DNA of 12,517 nucleotides from Rhodospirillales bacterium (lineage in GTDB: Bacteria > Pseudomonadota > Alphaproteobacteria > Acetobacterales > Acetobacteraceae). Position numbers and translations under genes: made by a program. The stretch lies in assembly GCA_018971455.1 (NCBI GenBank), contig JAGXAV010000020.1:1-12517 (forward strand), in the 5' to 3' direction. Shown here one piece after another: positions 6,529-11,472 of this stretch (positions are counted from its first letter, which is position 1; every line of letters begins with the position of its first letter). The notes beneath the pieces are model-generated. The model was not told the origin of the DNA and did no database searches. It saw nothing but the letters and a program-made list of their open reading frames with translations.

Positions 6529-7218
6529 ATGGCCATCACGCTCTACGAACTCGCCGGCGCCGATCCGGCGCTGCGCTTCAGCCCCTATTGCTGGCGCACC
6601 CGCCTCGCCCTCGCCCATAAGGGCCTGGCCTTCGAGGCCGTGCCCTGGCGCTTCACCGAGAACGCGGCGATCGCCTTTTCCGGGCAGGCCAAAGTGCCGG
6701 TGCTGGTGGATGGCGAGACGGTGGTGAGCGATTCCTGGGCCATCGCCCAGCATCTGGAGCGCGCCTATCCCGACCGGCCCAGCCTGTTCGGCGGCGCGTC
6801 GGGCATGGCCCATGCCCGCTTCATCAATGCCTGGGCGGACAGCGCGCTGCACCCCGGCATTGCGCGCTGCGTGGTCCGCGACATCCTGGACGTGCTGCGC
6901 CCGCAGGATCAGGCCTATTTCCGCCACAGCCGCGAGAAAGCCTTCGGCATGCCGCTCGAGGCGGTGGTGGCCGATCGCGCCACCACCGTGGAGGCGTGGC
7001 GCATGGTCCTGGCGCCGCTGCGTCTCATCCTGCGACATCAGGACTGGATCGGCGGAGAAGCGCCCGATTATACGGATTACATCGTGCTCGGCAGCCTGCA
7101 ATGGCCGCGCTGCGTCAGCCGCTTCACGCTTCTTGAGGCCGATGATCCGGTGGCGGCATGGCAGCGCCGCGGTCTGGCTCTGTTCGACGGCCTGGCAGGC
7201 CGGGCGCCGACCGCCTGA
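6529..7218 (+). CDS. Glutathione S-transferase family protein (LigE/beta-etherase-like)
   Basis: 229 residues. The N-terminal thioredoxin-like domain has FSPYCWRTRLALAHKGL (17-33, catalytic Ser/Cys region), the cis-proline KVPVL (P57) and the glutathione gamma-glutamyl-binding SDSW (67-70) leading into AIAQHLERAYPD. The all-helical C-terminal domain fills 90-220. The SPYCWRTRLAL signature resembles beta-etherase-type GSTs (LigE/LigF), but it is shared by many uncharacterised alphaproteobacterial GSTs, so lignin activity should not be assumed. GGGGAG, 7 bases before the ATG, supports the start. It follows the peroxiredoxin-like gene on the same strand and likely adds to the same electrophile or peroxide defence. 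Its last 95 bases overlap, antisense, the end of the acyltransferase gene. Its C-terminus reads as normal GST sequence, so the overlap probably arose from drift of the other gene's stop. Confidence 0.9.
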   Translation: MAITLYELAGADPALRFSPYCWRTRLALAHKGLAFEAVPWRFTENAAIAFSGQAKVPVLVDGETVVSDSWAIAQHLERAYPDRPSLFGGASGMAHARFINAWADSALHPGIARCVVRDILDVLRPQDQAYFRHSREKAFGMPLEAVVADRATTVEAWRMVLAPLRLILRHQDWIGGEAPDYTDYIVLGSLQWPRCVSRFTLLEADDPVAAWQRRGLALFDGLAGRAPTA

Positions 7219-8335
7219 CGGGCACCGCCCATGACAGGACCCAGCGCTGTCCGGGGCGCTCGACGAAACGCCAGGTGACGACCGCCATGGCGAGCACCGC
7301 GCCCAGCACGGCGAGGAAGGCGAGCAGCGCGCCCAGGCCGCCGATCTGCTCATGGAAAACCCGCTGATAGACCAGCTTCCAGATCTTGAGGATGAGGAAA
7401 TGGTCCAGATAGATCGAGTAGGAGATAAGGCCGAGCCAGCGCAGCGGCGGCAGTGACAGCGCCGCCCGCGCGCGGCCCTGGTTGGCCGCGAGGGCGGTGA
7501 TCAGCCACGCCATCAGCGCCACGACCAACGGGTCGTAGAGGCCGTACTGCAGCGCGAGCGCGACGGCGGTGAGGGCGAGGAACGCCGAGGCGTCCGAACC
7601 GATCGCCGTCAGCGCCGGGCGCCGGTGACGCCGGGCGGCCAGATGCAGCCGGCAGATCAGCATGCCGCCGGCGAAATCGAGCAGGCAGCGGGGCAGGGCG
7701 CCGGCGCCGATGACCTGCTCGAGGGTCGGGTGGCCGTTGAGGCGGATGACCGCCGCGAGCCCGGCCAGCAGGGCCAGACCCAGCGCCGCCGCAAGTATAG
7801 GCGCGCGCGGCCGCCAGAGCAGCGTGGCGAAAAGCGGAAAGGCGAGATAGGCGCCCCACTCGGCGCTGATCGACCAGGAGGGCAGGTTCCACGTCGCCGG
7901 CTGGGTGGCGCCCCAGGCCTGGATGAGCAGCAGGTGGTCGAGGAAGCTCGCCGGCGTGTTCAGGCTGAAGGGTGGCTCGCCGGCATAGGTCAGGCGGTAT
8001 TTCGCCAGTTCGGCGAGCAGGATCAGCAGCAGGGTGACCAGATGCAGCGGGTAGATCCGCGCCAGGCGCGACACCACGAAGCGCGCATAGAACCCGTCTG
8101 GCGCGCCGCCGCGGAAGCGCTCGGCATGCGCCAGGCCGAGCACGAAGCCGCTCAGCATGAAAAAGAAATCGACCCATAGGTAGCCATGCGCAACAAAACC
8201 GAGATCGTGCCGGGCCCGCCACCCGTCGCCGAGCCAGTCGGTGAAATGCAGCGCCACGACGCTGACCGCGGCAAGGCCACGCAGCGCGGTAAGCGGCACA
8301 ATCTCGCATCTCGCCTCGGTGGTCACGCGGCCCAT
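7124..8335 (-). CDS. Acyltransferase-3 family membrane protein (O-acetyltransferase type)
   Basis: About 403 residues with roughly ten hydrophobic segments. Family marks are LTALRGLAAVSVVALHF (His at about 30), DFFFMLSGFVLG, SRLARIYPLHL, WSISAEW and ISYSIYLDH. These proteins use a cytoplasmic acyl donor to O-acylate glycans such as exopolysaccharide, lipopolysaccharide or peptidoglycan. The start is unsure. The ATG at 8335 has a GAGG abutting it, too close for a ribosome site; the same GAGG sits 9 bases before a GTG at 8326, which may be the true start. The frame also continues upstream to 8458 but would overlap the CarD gene. After the last membrane segment and WRFVERPGQRW, the tail of about 30 residues is Pro/Arg-rich, unlike the family, and lies in the 95-bp antisense overlap with the GST gene. 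Divergent from carD. Confidence 0.9.
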   Translation of the reverse strand: MGRVTTEARCEIVPLTALRGLAAVSVVALHFTDWLGDGWRARHDLGFVAHGYLWVDFFFMLSGFVLGLAHAERFRGGAPDGFYARFVVSRLARIYPLHLVTLLLILLAELAKYRLTYAGEPPFSLNTPASFLDHLLLIQAWGATQPATWNLPSWSISAEWGAYLAFPLFATLLWRPRAPILAAALGLALLAGLAAVIRLNGHPTLEQVIGAGALPRCLLDFAGGMLICRLHLAARRHRRPALTAIGSDASAFLALTAVALALQYGLYDPLVVALMAWLITALAANQGRARAALSLPPLRWLGLISYSIYLDHFLILKIWKLVYQRVFHEQIGGLGALLAFLAVLGAVLAMAVVTWRFVERPGQRWVLSWAVPVRRSAPGLPGRRTEPDRGAAMPPPDHRPQEA

Positions 8336-8377
8336 CCTCACGCCGATCGCCCGCAGGTTGAGGCGGGTGGCGGTTAG

Positions 8378-8391
8378 CCCTTGGTTAAGGG
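8378..8391. repeat. Inverted repeat in the acyltransferase/carD divergent gap
   Basis: CCCTT-GGTT-AAGGG is a perfect 5-bp dyad near the middle of the 113-base gap between the two divergent starts. It is the only obvious symmetric element there and could be an operator. No confident -35/-10 pair was found. Confidence 0.3.
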
Positions 8392-8448
8392 GGCGGCCCG
8401 CGATGCATTCAGGTGGAAAGTACCCACATAAGAGGGCGAACACAGAGG

Positions 8449-9048
8449 ATGGAACCACTTGTGGCAGCCATGATGATCACGACGGCGATGGTTGAGGCCG
8501 CCTTCAATGCCACGGCGGCGCAGACCGGGCCGCGCGACGCGGACCCATTCCGCAAAGGCGATTTCGTCGTCTATCCGGCGCACGGTGTCGGCAAGGTCGA
8601 CCGGATCGGCGCCGAGGAGATTGCCGGCCATCGGCTGAACCTGATCCAGATCTCCTTCGATGAGAACCGGATGACGCTGCGCGTACCGGTCGGGCAGGCG
8701 CGCGCCAATGGCCTGCGCAAGCTCGCCAGCCCGAAGAAGCTCGCCGAGATCCTGGCCGTGCTGCGCGGGCGCCCGCGCGTGAGCCGGCTGATGTGGGCCA
8801 AACGGGGCCAGGAATATCTCGCCAAGGTCAATTCCGGCGATCCACAATTGCTGGCCGAGGTGGTGCGCGACCTTCAGCAGGGCGCGGACGGGTCAGGCGC
8901 CAGCTTCAGCCAGCGCAACCTGTTCGAAATGGCGATCGAGCGGCTGGCTGCTGAATTCGCTGCCAGCGCCGGCAGCGACAAGGCGGACGCGCTCGACCTG
9001 CTCACCCAGACGCTGCGGGAGGCGCGCGCGGCCGGCGTGCCTGCCTGA
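8449..9048 (+). CDS. CarD/CdnL-TRCF family transcriptional regulator
   Basis: 199 residues from ATG 8449. The CarD RNA-polymerase-interaction domain spans about 34-90 (DPFRKGDFVVYPAHGVGKV, then LNLIQISFDENRMTLRVPV). The helical C-terminal domain begins at SPKKLAEILAVLRGRP, with the conserved Trp (W116 in RLMWAKRGQEY) that in mycobacterial CarD wedges the -10 region. Members bind the RNAP beta subunit and stabilise open complexes, mostly at growth and rRNA promoters. The start is debatable: AAGAGGG lies 12 bases before ATG 8449, and an AGAGG abuts it. GTG 8461 or ATG 8470/8473 are alternatives, and a GTG at 8413 would lengthen it. The first 30 residues fall outside the domain. The C-terminal 50 residues, after about 148, extend beyond the minimal CarD and are Ala-rich helical. 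It probably has its own promoter in the divergent gap. Confidence 0.9.
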   Translation: MEPLVAAMMITTAMVEAAFNATAAQTGPRDADPFRKGDFVVYPAHGVGKVDRIGAEEIAGHRLNLIQISFDENRMTLRVPVGQARANGLRKLASPKKLAEILAVLRGRPRVSRLMWAKRGQEYLAKVNSGDPQLLAEVVRDLQQGADGSGASFSQRNLFEMAIERLAAEFAASAGSDKADALDLLTQTLREARAAGVPA

Positions 9049-9164
9049 CCAGCGAGTGGCGCGGGGTTCCCGCGCGACCTCCTGTGCGATTTCTCTGGCA
9101 ATGCGCGCCCACCGGTCCCATATGACTGGCACGGCGCTTTTCAGCGTGGGCTGTTAGTACTTCT

Positions 9165-9179
9165 TGCGATCCCGTCGCA
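9165..9179. repeat. Short inverted repeat upstream of the cold-shock gene
   Basis: TGCGA-TCCCG-TCGCA is a perfect 5-bp dyad about 75 bases before the cold-shock ATG, within the 205-base carD/csp gap (the longest gene-free stretch here). It may belong to the csp promoter region. Besides this and the hairpin at 9214, I see nothing else in that gap. Confidence 0.3.
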
Positions 9180-9213
9180 GTTCGGTGCCCCCCCAATTTG
9201 AAAAGAATTTCAG

Positions 9214-9230
9214 GCCCACACCACGTGGGC
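9214..9230 (+). promoter_or_regulatory. Hairpin in the cold-shock mRNA leader
   Basis: GCCCAC-ACCAC-GTGGGC forms a 6-bp stem with a 5-base loop, 23 bases before the csp ATG and just before the GGAGAG ribosome site (9243-9248). Cold-shock genes often have structured leaders that change with temperature, so this is a candidate regulatory stem. That role is inferred from the position and the gene family. Confidence 0.4.
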
Positions 9231-9253
9231 TGCCGATCTCATGGAGAGATGTC

Positions 9254-9460
9254 ATGGCTCAAGGCACTGTCAAATGGTTCAACGGTCAGAAGGGCTTCGG
9301 CTTCATTCAGCCCGATGATGGTTCAAAGGATGTGTTCGTCCATATTTCCGCCGTCGAGCGCGCCGGCATGGCGCAACTCAACGAAGGCCAGAAGGTGACG
9401 TACGACATCGAGAACGGCCAGCAGGGCAAAAGCTCCGCGGTCAACCTCAAGTCGGTCTGA
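9254..9460 (+). CDS. Cold-shock protein, CspA family
   Basis: 68 residues, the standard length of a single cold-shock domain. The nucleic-acid-binding motifs RNP1 (KGFGFI, 13-18) and RNP2 (VFVHI, 27-31) are intact, with the starting strand GTVKWFN at 4-10. The protein is a five-stranded OB-fold RNA/ssDNA chaperone that melts mRNA secondary structure; many alphaproteobacteria have several copies, so cold induction is not certain. GGAGAG (9243-9248), 5 bases before the ATG, fixes the start. The frame is open 30 codons further upstream but lacks family sequence there. It is preceded by a leader with a stable stem and followed by a GC hairpin at 9470-9494, then by two small proteins of unknown function in the same direction. 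Confidence 0.97.
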   Translation: MAQGTVKWFNGQKGFGFIQPDDGSKDVFVHISAVERAGMAQLNEGQKVTYDIENGQQGKSSAVNLKSV

Positions 9461-9469
9461 TCAGCGCGA

Positions 9470-9497
9470 CCGGCGCCGCCCAGTGCGGCGCCGGCCG
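9470..9497 (+). terminator. Strong GC hairpin after the cold-shock gene (terminator/attenuator candidate)
   Basis: CCGGCGCCGC (9470-9479) pairs perfectly with GCGGCGCCGG (9485-9494) around a 5-base loop, starting 10 bases after the csp stop. Only a short CCGTTT follows, so intrinsic termination would be partial. It ends 9 bases before the Shine-Dalgarno of the next gene, so it may separate or balance expression of the two. Confidence 0.5.
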
Positions 9498-9512
9498 TTT
9501 CCGGAGGACGTG

Positions 9513-9722
9513 ATGGCCCAGCACAAATTCGCCGTCGGCGAAATGGTCGATTTCCGTCCCGGCGCGCGTGACGGCAACGTGCCGCAAGGCAAATACAAGA
9601 TCCAGCGCCTGCTGCCGAGTGAGACCAGCGATATGCAGTACCGCGTGAAGCACGCGGTGGACGGGCATGAGCGCGTCGTGCCGGAGAGCAAGCTCACTGG
9701 CCGCAGCGGCGTCCTCGGCTGA
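9513..9722 (+). CDS. Small conserved protein of unknown function (69 aa)
   Basis: 69 residues, KFAVGEMVDFRPGARDG at the N-terminus, then KYKIQRLLPSE, MQYRVKHAVDGHERVVPESKL. I recognise the pattern 'VG..V.F.P......G.Y.I.RLLP.E....QYR.K...E.HERV..ES.L' as a family widespread in alphaproteobacteria, without an assigned function. The alternating short strands and the length suggest a small beta-barrel (SH3-like), which is inference. There is no signal peptide or membrane segment. GGAGG (9503-9507), 5 bases before the ATG, is a near-ideal ribosome site, indicating strong translation. It sits between two hairpins, the csp-side stem at 9470-9494 and a perfect palindrome at 9722-9739, and may be co-expressed with the cold-shock gene. 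Confidence 0.85.
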   Translation: MAQHKFAVGEMVDFRPGARDGNVPQGKYKIQRLLPSETSDMQYRVKHAVDGHERVVPESKLTGRSGVLG

Positions 9723-9739
9723 GGCCGGCCGGCCGGCCT
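9722..9739. repeat. Perfect 18-bp palindrome of GGCC units
   Basis: The sequence is A, four GGCC units, then T, and is fully self-complementary. It begins on the last base of the preceding stop codon. As RNA it could only close with a small loop carved from the centre; as DNA it holds overlapping HaeIII-type GGCC and GGCCGGCC sites. It may serve as a transcription pause or terminator. The following TTCGG gives no T-run. Confidence 0.5.
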
Positions 9740-9767
9740 TCGGCGCTCGAACTCAGGATCGAACATC

Positions 9768-9983
9768 ATGAAACGCCGCTCCCTGAGCACCTTCGTGTTC
9801 TACGATATCACCTATGCCGATGGCACCCGCAGCTCGCGCCGCAAGGTCCCCAGCGCCGTGCTCGAAGGGCTCGACGGTGAGGCCGGCGCGCGCGCCGCCA
9901 TCGAGGCGCAGGACCGCGAAATCGTGCTGGCCTCGGGCCGGGCGCTCAGCACCATCAAGACCATGGTGCGCTCGCGCACCTGA
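9768..9983 (+). CDS. Small conserved protein of unknown function (71 aa)
   Basis: 71 residues: MKRRSLSTFVFYDITYADGTRSSRRKVPSAVL, then LDGEAGARAAIEAQDREIVLASGRALSTIKTMVRSRT. A predicted beta-hairpin (8-26, with the turn ADGTRSS) is followed by two helices. It is basic (many Arg/Lys) and cytoplasmic, with no Cys. I believe similar short proteins occur in Methylobacterium- and Azospirillum-like genomes, from memory and unchecked. AGGA, 9 bases before the ATG, supports the start, and codon use matches the neighbours. It follows the 69-aa protein by 45 bases. Its 3' end is part of a 26-base imperfect tandem duplication that runs past the stop. Confidence 0.75.
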   Translation: MKRRSLSTFVFYDITYADGTRSSRRKVPSAVLEGLDGEAGARAAIEAQDREIVLASGRALSTIKTMVRSRT

Positions 9984-10012
9984 TTGCCGGAGTGCGCTCG
10001 CGCGATTGGCCG
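9966..10012. repeat. Imperfect tandem duplication across the stop codon of the 71-aa gene
   Basis: GTGCGCTCGCGC occurs at 9966-9977 and again at 9992-10003, and each is followed by a GATTG(G)CCGG block. The second copy lacks the ACCT that in the first copy comes just before GATTG and shares its T with the stop codon. The period is 26 bases. It looks like slippage or a small duplication of the gene's last codons. Confidence 0.6.
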
Positions 10013-10019
10013 GCGGTTT

Positions 10020-10038
10020 CGGGGCTGGTTGAGCCCCG
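10020..10038 (+). terminator. Hairpin between the small genes and the ars promoter
   Basis: CGGGGCT (10020-10026) pairs with AGCCCCG (10032-10038), a 7-bp stem with a 5-base loop. It lies 36 bases after the 71-aa gene's stop and directly before the AT-rich ars promoter region. It is probably the end of the upstream transcript, although no T-run follows. Confidence 0.4.
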
Positions 10039-10040
10039 TC

Positions 10041-10062
10041 AATACGATAATACGACTATAAT
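10041..10062 (+). promoter_or_regulatory. Putative arsR promoter/operator (AT-rich, TATAAT)
   Basis: A consensus TATAAT (10057-10062) sits in the only markedly AT-rich patch of the region. It overlaps a direct repeat AATACGA-T-AATACGA (10041-10055) and an imperfect dyad ATAATA-CGAC-TATAAT. A clear -35 at 16-18 bases is missing. ArsR repressors normally bind AT-rich dyads overlapping the promoter, so this is the likely operator. Transcription from here would give a leader of about 58 bases. Confidence 0.5.
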
Positions 10063-10127
10063 AAAAATTTCGTTGTGTTGTGCGCCGTTCTGCGCCATCA
10101 TCCCCGCATCGGAGGAGGGCGGGGCGC

Positions 10128-10481
10128 ATGCAGGGGGCGCAGGTTGTCGCGGGACTGGCCGCGCTGGCCCATGAGCATCGGCTGGCGGTGTTCCGCATGC
10201 TGGTCGTGGCCGGGCCCGACGGCATTCCGGCCGGCGTGCTGGCCGCCCGGCTCGGCGTGCCGCCATCCTCGCTCACCTTTCATGTCCAGCAGCTTCTCCA
10301 TGCCGGCCTGGTCACCCAGCGCCGCGTCGGGCGGCAGGTGTTCCACGCCGCGGATTTCACCGCGATGAACCGGCTGCTCGCCTATCTCGGCGAGAATTGC
10401 TGCGGCGGCGGCCAATCCTGCGTGCCGGTCTGCGAGCCCGGCGCCACTTCGCAAGGACTTGATGGGGAGAGGGTGGCATGA
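10128..10481 (+). CDS. arsR: ArsR/SmtB family arsenite-responsive repressor
   Basis: 117 residues. A winged helix-turn-helix spans about 12-75 (LAHEHRLAVFRMLV; PAGVLAARLGVPPSSLTFHVQQLLHAGLV; QRRVGRQVFHAADF). The C-terminus carries ENCCGGGQSC: C91, C92 and C98, with C102 further on. That is the same Cys-Cys-x5-Cys spacing as the arsenite site of the Acidithiobacillus ferrooxidans ArsR type (C95, C96, C102), not the CVC site in the DNA-recognition helix of the plasmid R773 type. Arsenite binding should release it from the operator at about 10041-10062 and turn on arsI, arsC and acr3. The start is the ATG at 10128, behind a GGAGGAGGG-rich stretch; the open frame upstream is Arg/Ser noise. The stop overlaps the arsI start (ATGA). 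Confidence 0.94.
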   Translation: MQGAQVVAGLAALAHEHRLAVFRMLVVAGPDGIPAGVLAARLGVPPSSLTFHVQQLLHAGLVTQRRVGRQVFHAADFTAMNRLLAYLGENCCGGGQSCVPVCEPGATSQGLDGERVA

Positions 10482-10957
10482 AGCGGATGCACGTGCATGT
10501 CGGCGTCGATGATCTCGCGCAATCCGTGCGCTTCTACAGCACGCTGTTCGCAAGCCCGCCCACGGTGGTGAAGGGCGATTACGCGAAATGGATGCTCGAG
10601 GACCCGCGCGTCAATTTCGCCATCAGCGTGCGCCCGGGCCATGCGGCCGGCATCCAGCATCTCGGCATCCAGGCCGAGGATGCGGGCGAGCTCGCCGAAA
10701 TTGCCGCGCGCCTGGCCGCGGCCGAGCGGCCGGTGGTGGAAGAGGCGGCGGCGACCTGCTGCTACGCACGCAGCGAGAAGCAATGGGTCGCCGATCCGCA
10801 GGGCGTGGTGTGGGAGACCTTCTTCACCCACGGCGCGGCCACGGTCTATGGGCAGTCCGCGCCGCTCGATGCGCTGCACGGCGAAACCGGCGGCGTGTGC
10901 TGCGCGCCGGCGATCCCGGCGCCGGAGAAACCCTGCTGCAACCGGGCCGCCGCGTGA
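10478..10957 (+). CDS. arsI: ArsI/CadI family vicinal-oxygen-chelate enzyme (C-As lyase)
   Basis: 159 residues. The glyoxalase/VOC fold begins MKRMHVHVGVDDLAQSVRFYSTLF. The expected Fe(II) ligands are H5, H61 (IQHLGIQ) and E113 (VWETFF), matching the His/His/Glu of characterised ArsI. The vicinal cysteines in ATCCYARSEKQW (C94-C95) match the substrate-binding pair of ArsI. Such enzymes use O2 to break the C-As bond of trivalent methyl- and phenylarsenicals, giving arsenite for Acr3 to export. Membership in an arsR-arsI-arsC-acr3 operon supports this over a cadmium role. Two further Cys pairs lie in the tail (C141-C142 and C153-C154), outside the catalytic core, possibly metalloid-trapping. 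Both ends overlap neighbours by 4 bases (ATGA with arsR, GTGA with arsC). Activity on MAs(III) is inferred from the motifs. Confidence 0.88.
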   Translation: MKRMHVHVGVDDLAQSVRFYSTLFASPPTVVKGDYAKWMLEDPRVNFAISVRPGHAAGIQHLGIQAEDAGELAEIAARLAAAERPVVEEAAATCCYARSEKQWVADPQGVVWETFFTHGAATVYGQSAPLDALHGETGGVCCAPAIPAPEKPCCNRAAA

Positions 10958-11472
10958 GCGAGCACCTCAACATCCTGTTCCTGTGCACGGGCAATTCGGC
11001 GCGCAGCATCATGGCCGAACGGCTGGTCGAGCATTGGGGGCAGGGGCGGTTGCACGGCTTCAGCGCCGGCAGCCATCCCAAGGGAGCGGTCCATCCCCTG
11101 GCGCTGGCGGTGCTGGCGCAGGCCGGCCTGCCGACCGAGGGCCTGCGGTCGAAGGGCTGGGAGGAGTTCGCCGCCCCCGGGGCGCCGGCGATGGATTTCA
11201 TCGTCACCGTCTGCGACGACGCCGCGGGCGAGGTTTGCCCGGTCTGGCCCGGCCATCCGATGACGGCGCATTGGGGCGTGCCGGACCCGGCGGCGCATGA
11301 GGGCAGCGAGGCCGAGCGGATGCAGGCCTTCCGCGACGCCTTCATGATGCTGGAAAGCCGCATCAAGCTGTTCGCCGCCCTCCCTTTCGCTGCGCTGGAC
11401 CGCATGGCGCTGCATCGCCACGTCGCCGATATCGGCCGCCTGCCGCGCACCGCGCCAGGAGCGGCGGCATGA
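10954..11472 (+). CDS. arsC: Arsenate reductase, LMW protein tyrosine phosphatase-like (ArsC)
   Basis: 172 residues with a GTG start at 10954. The phosphatase loop FLCTGNSARS carries C11-x5-R17, which attacks arsenate. The further cysteines C87 (VTVCDDAAG) and C95 (EVCPVWPG) are placed like the relay cysteines of the thioredoxin-coupled family (C82/C89 in S. aureus ArsC), but 8 apart rather than 7. The general acid is D111 in GVPDP. The enzyme reduces arsenate to arsenite in the cytoplasm; whether thioredoxin or glutaredoxin restores it cannot be told. The start overlaps the arsI stop (GTGA) and the stop overlaps the acr3 start (ATGA), indicating translational coupling. The tail past about 150 (RMALHRHVADIGRLPRTAPGAAA) is longer than the minimal family of about 140 residues, which is common in proteobacterial versions. 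Confidence 0.93.
   Translation: MSEHLNILFLCTGNSARSIMAERLVEHWGQGRLHGFSAGSHPKGAVHPLALAVLAQAGLPTEGLRSKGWEEFAAPGAPAMDFIVTVCDDAAGEVCPVWPGHPMTAHWGVPDPAAHEGSEAERMQAFRDAFMMLESRIKLFAALPFAALDRMALHRHVADIGRLPRTAPGAAA

Noticed and set aside
10048..10057. TAATACGACT, identical to the first ten bases of the phage T7 promoter
   Set aside because: The rest of the T7 consensus (CACTATAGGG) is not there and no phage or vector sequence is near. It is part of the AT-rich ars promoter region and most likely chance.
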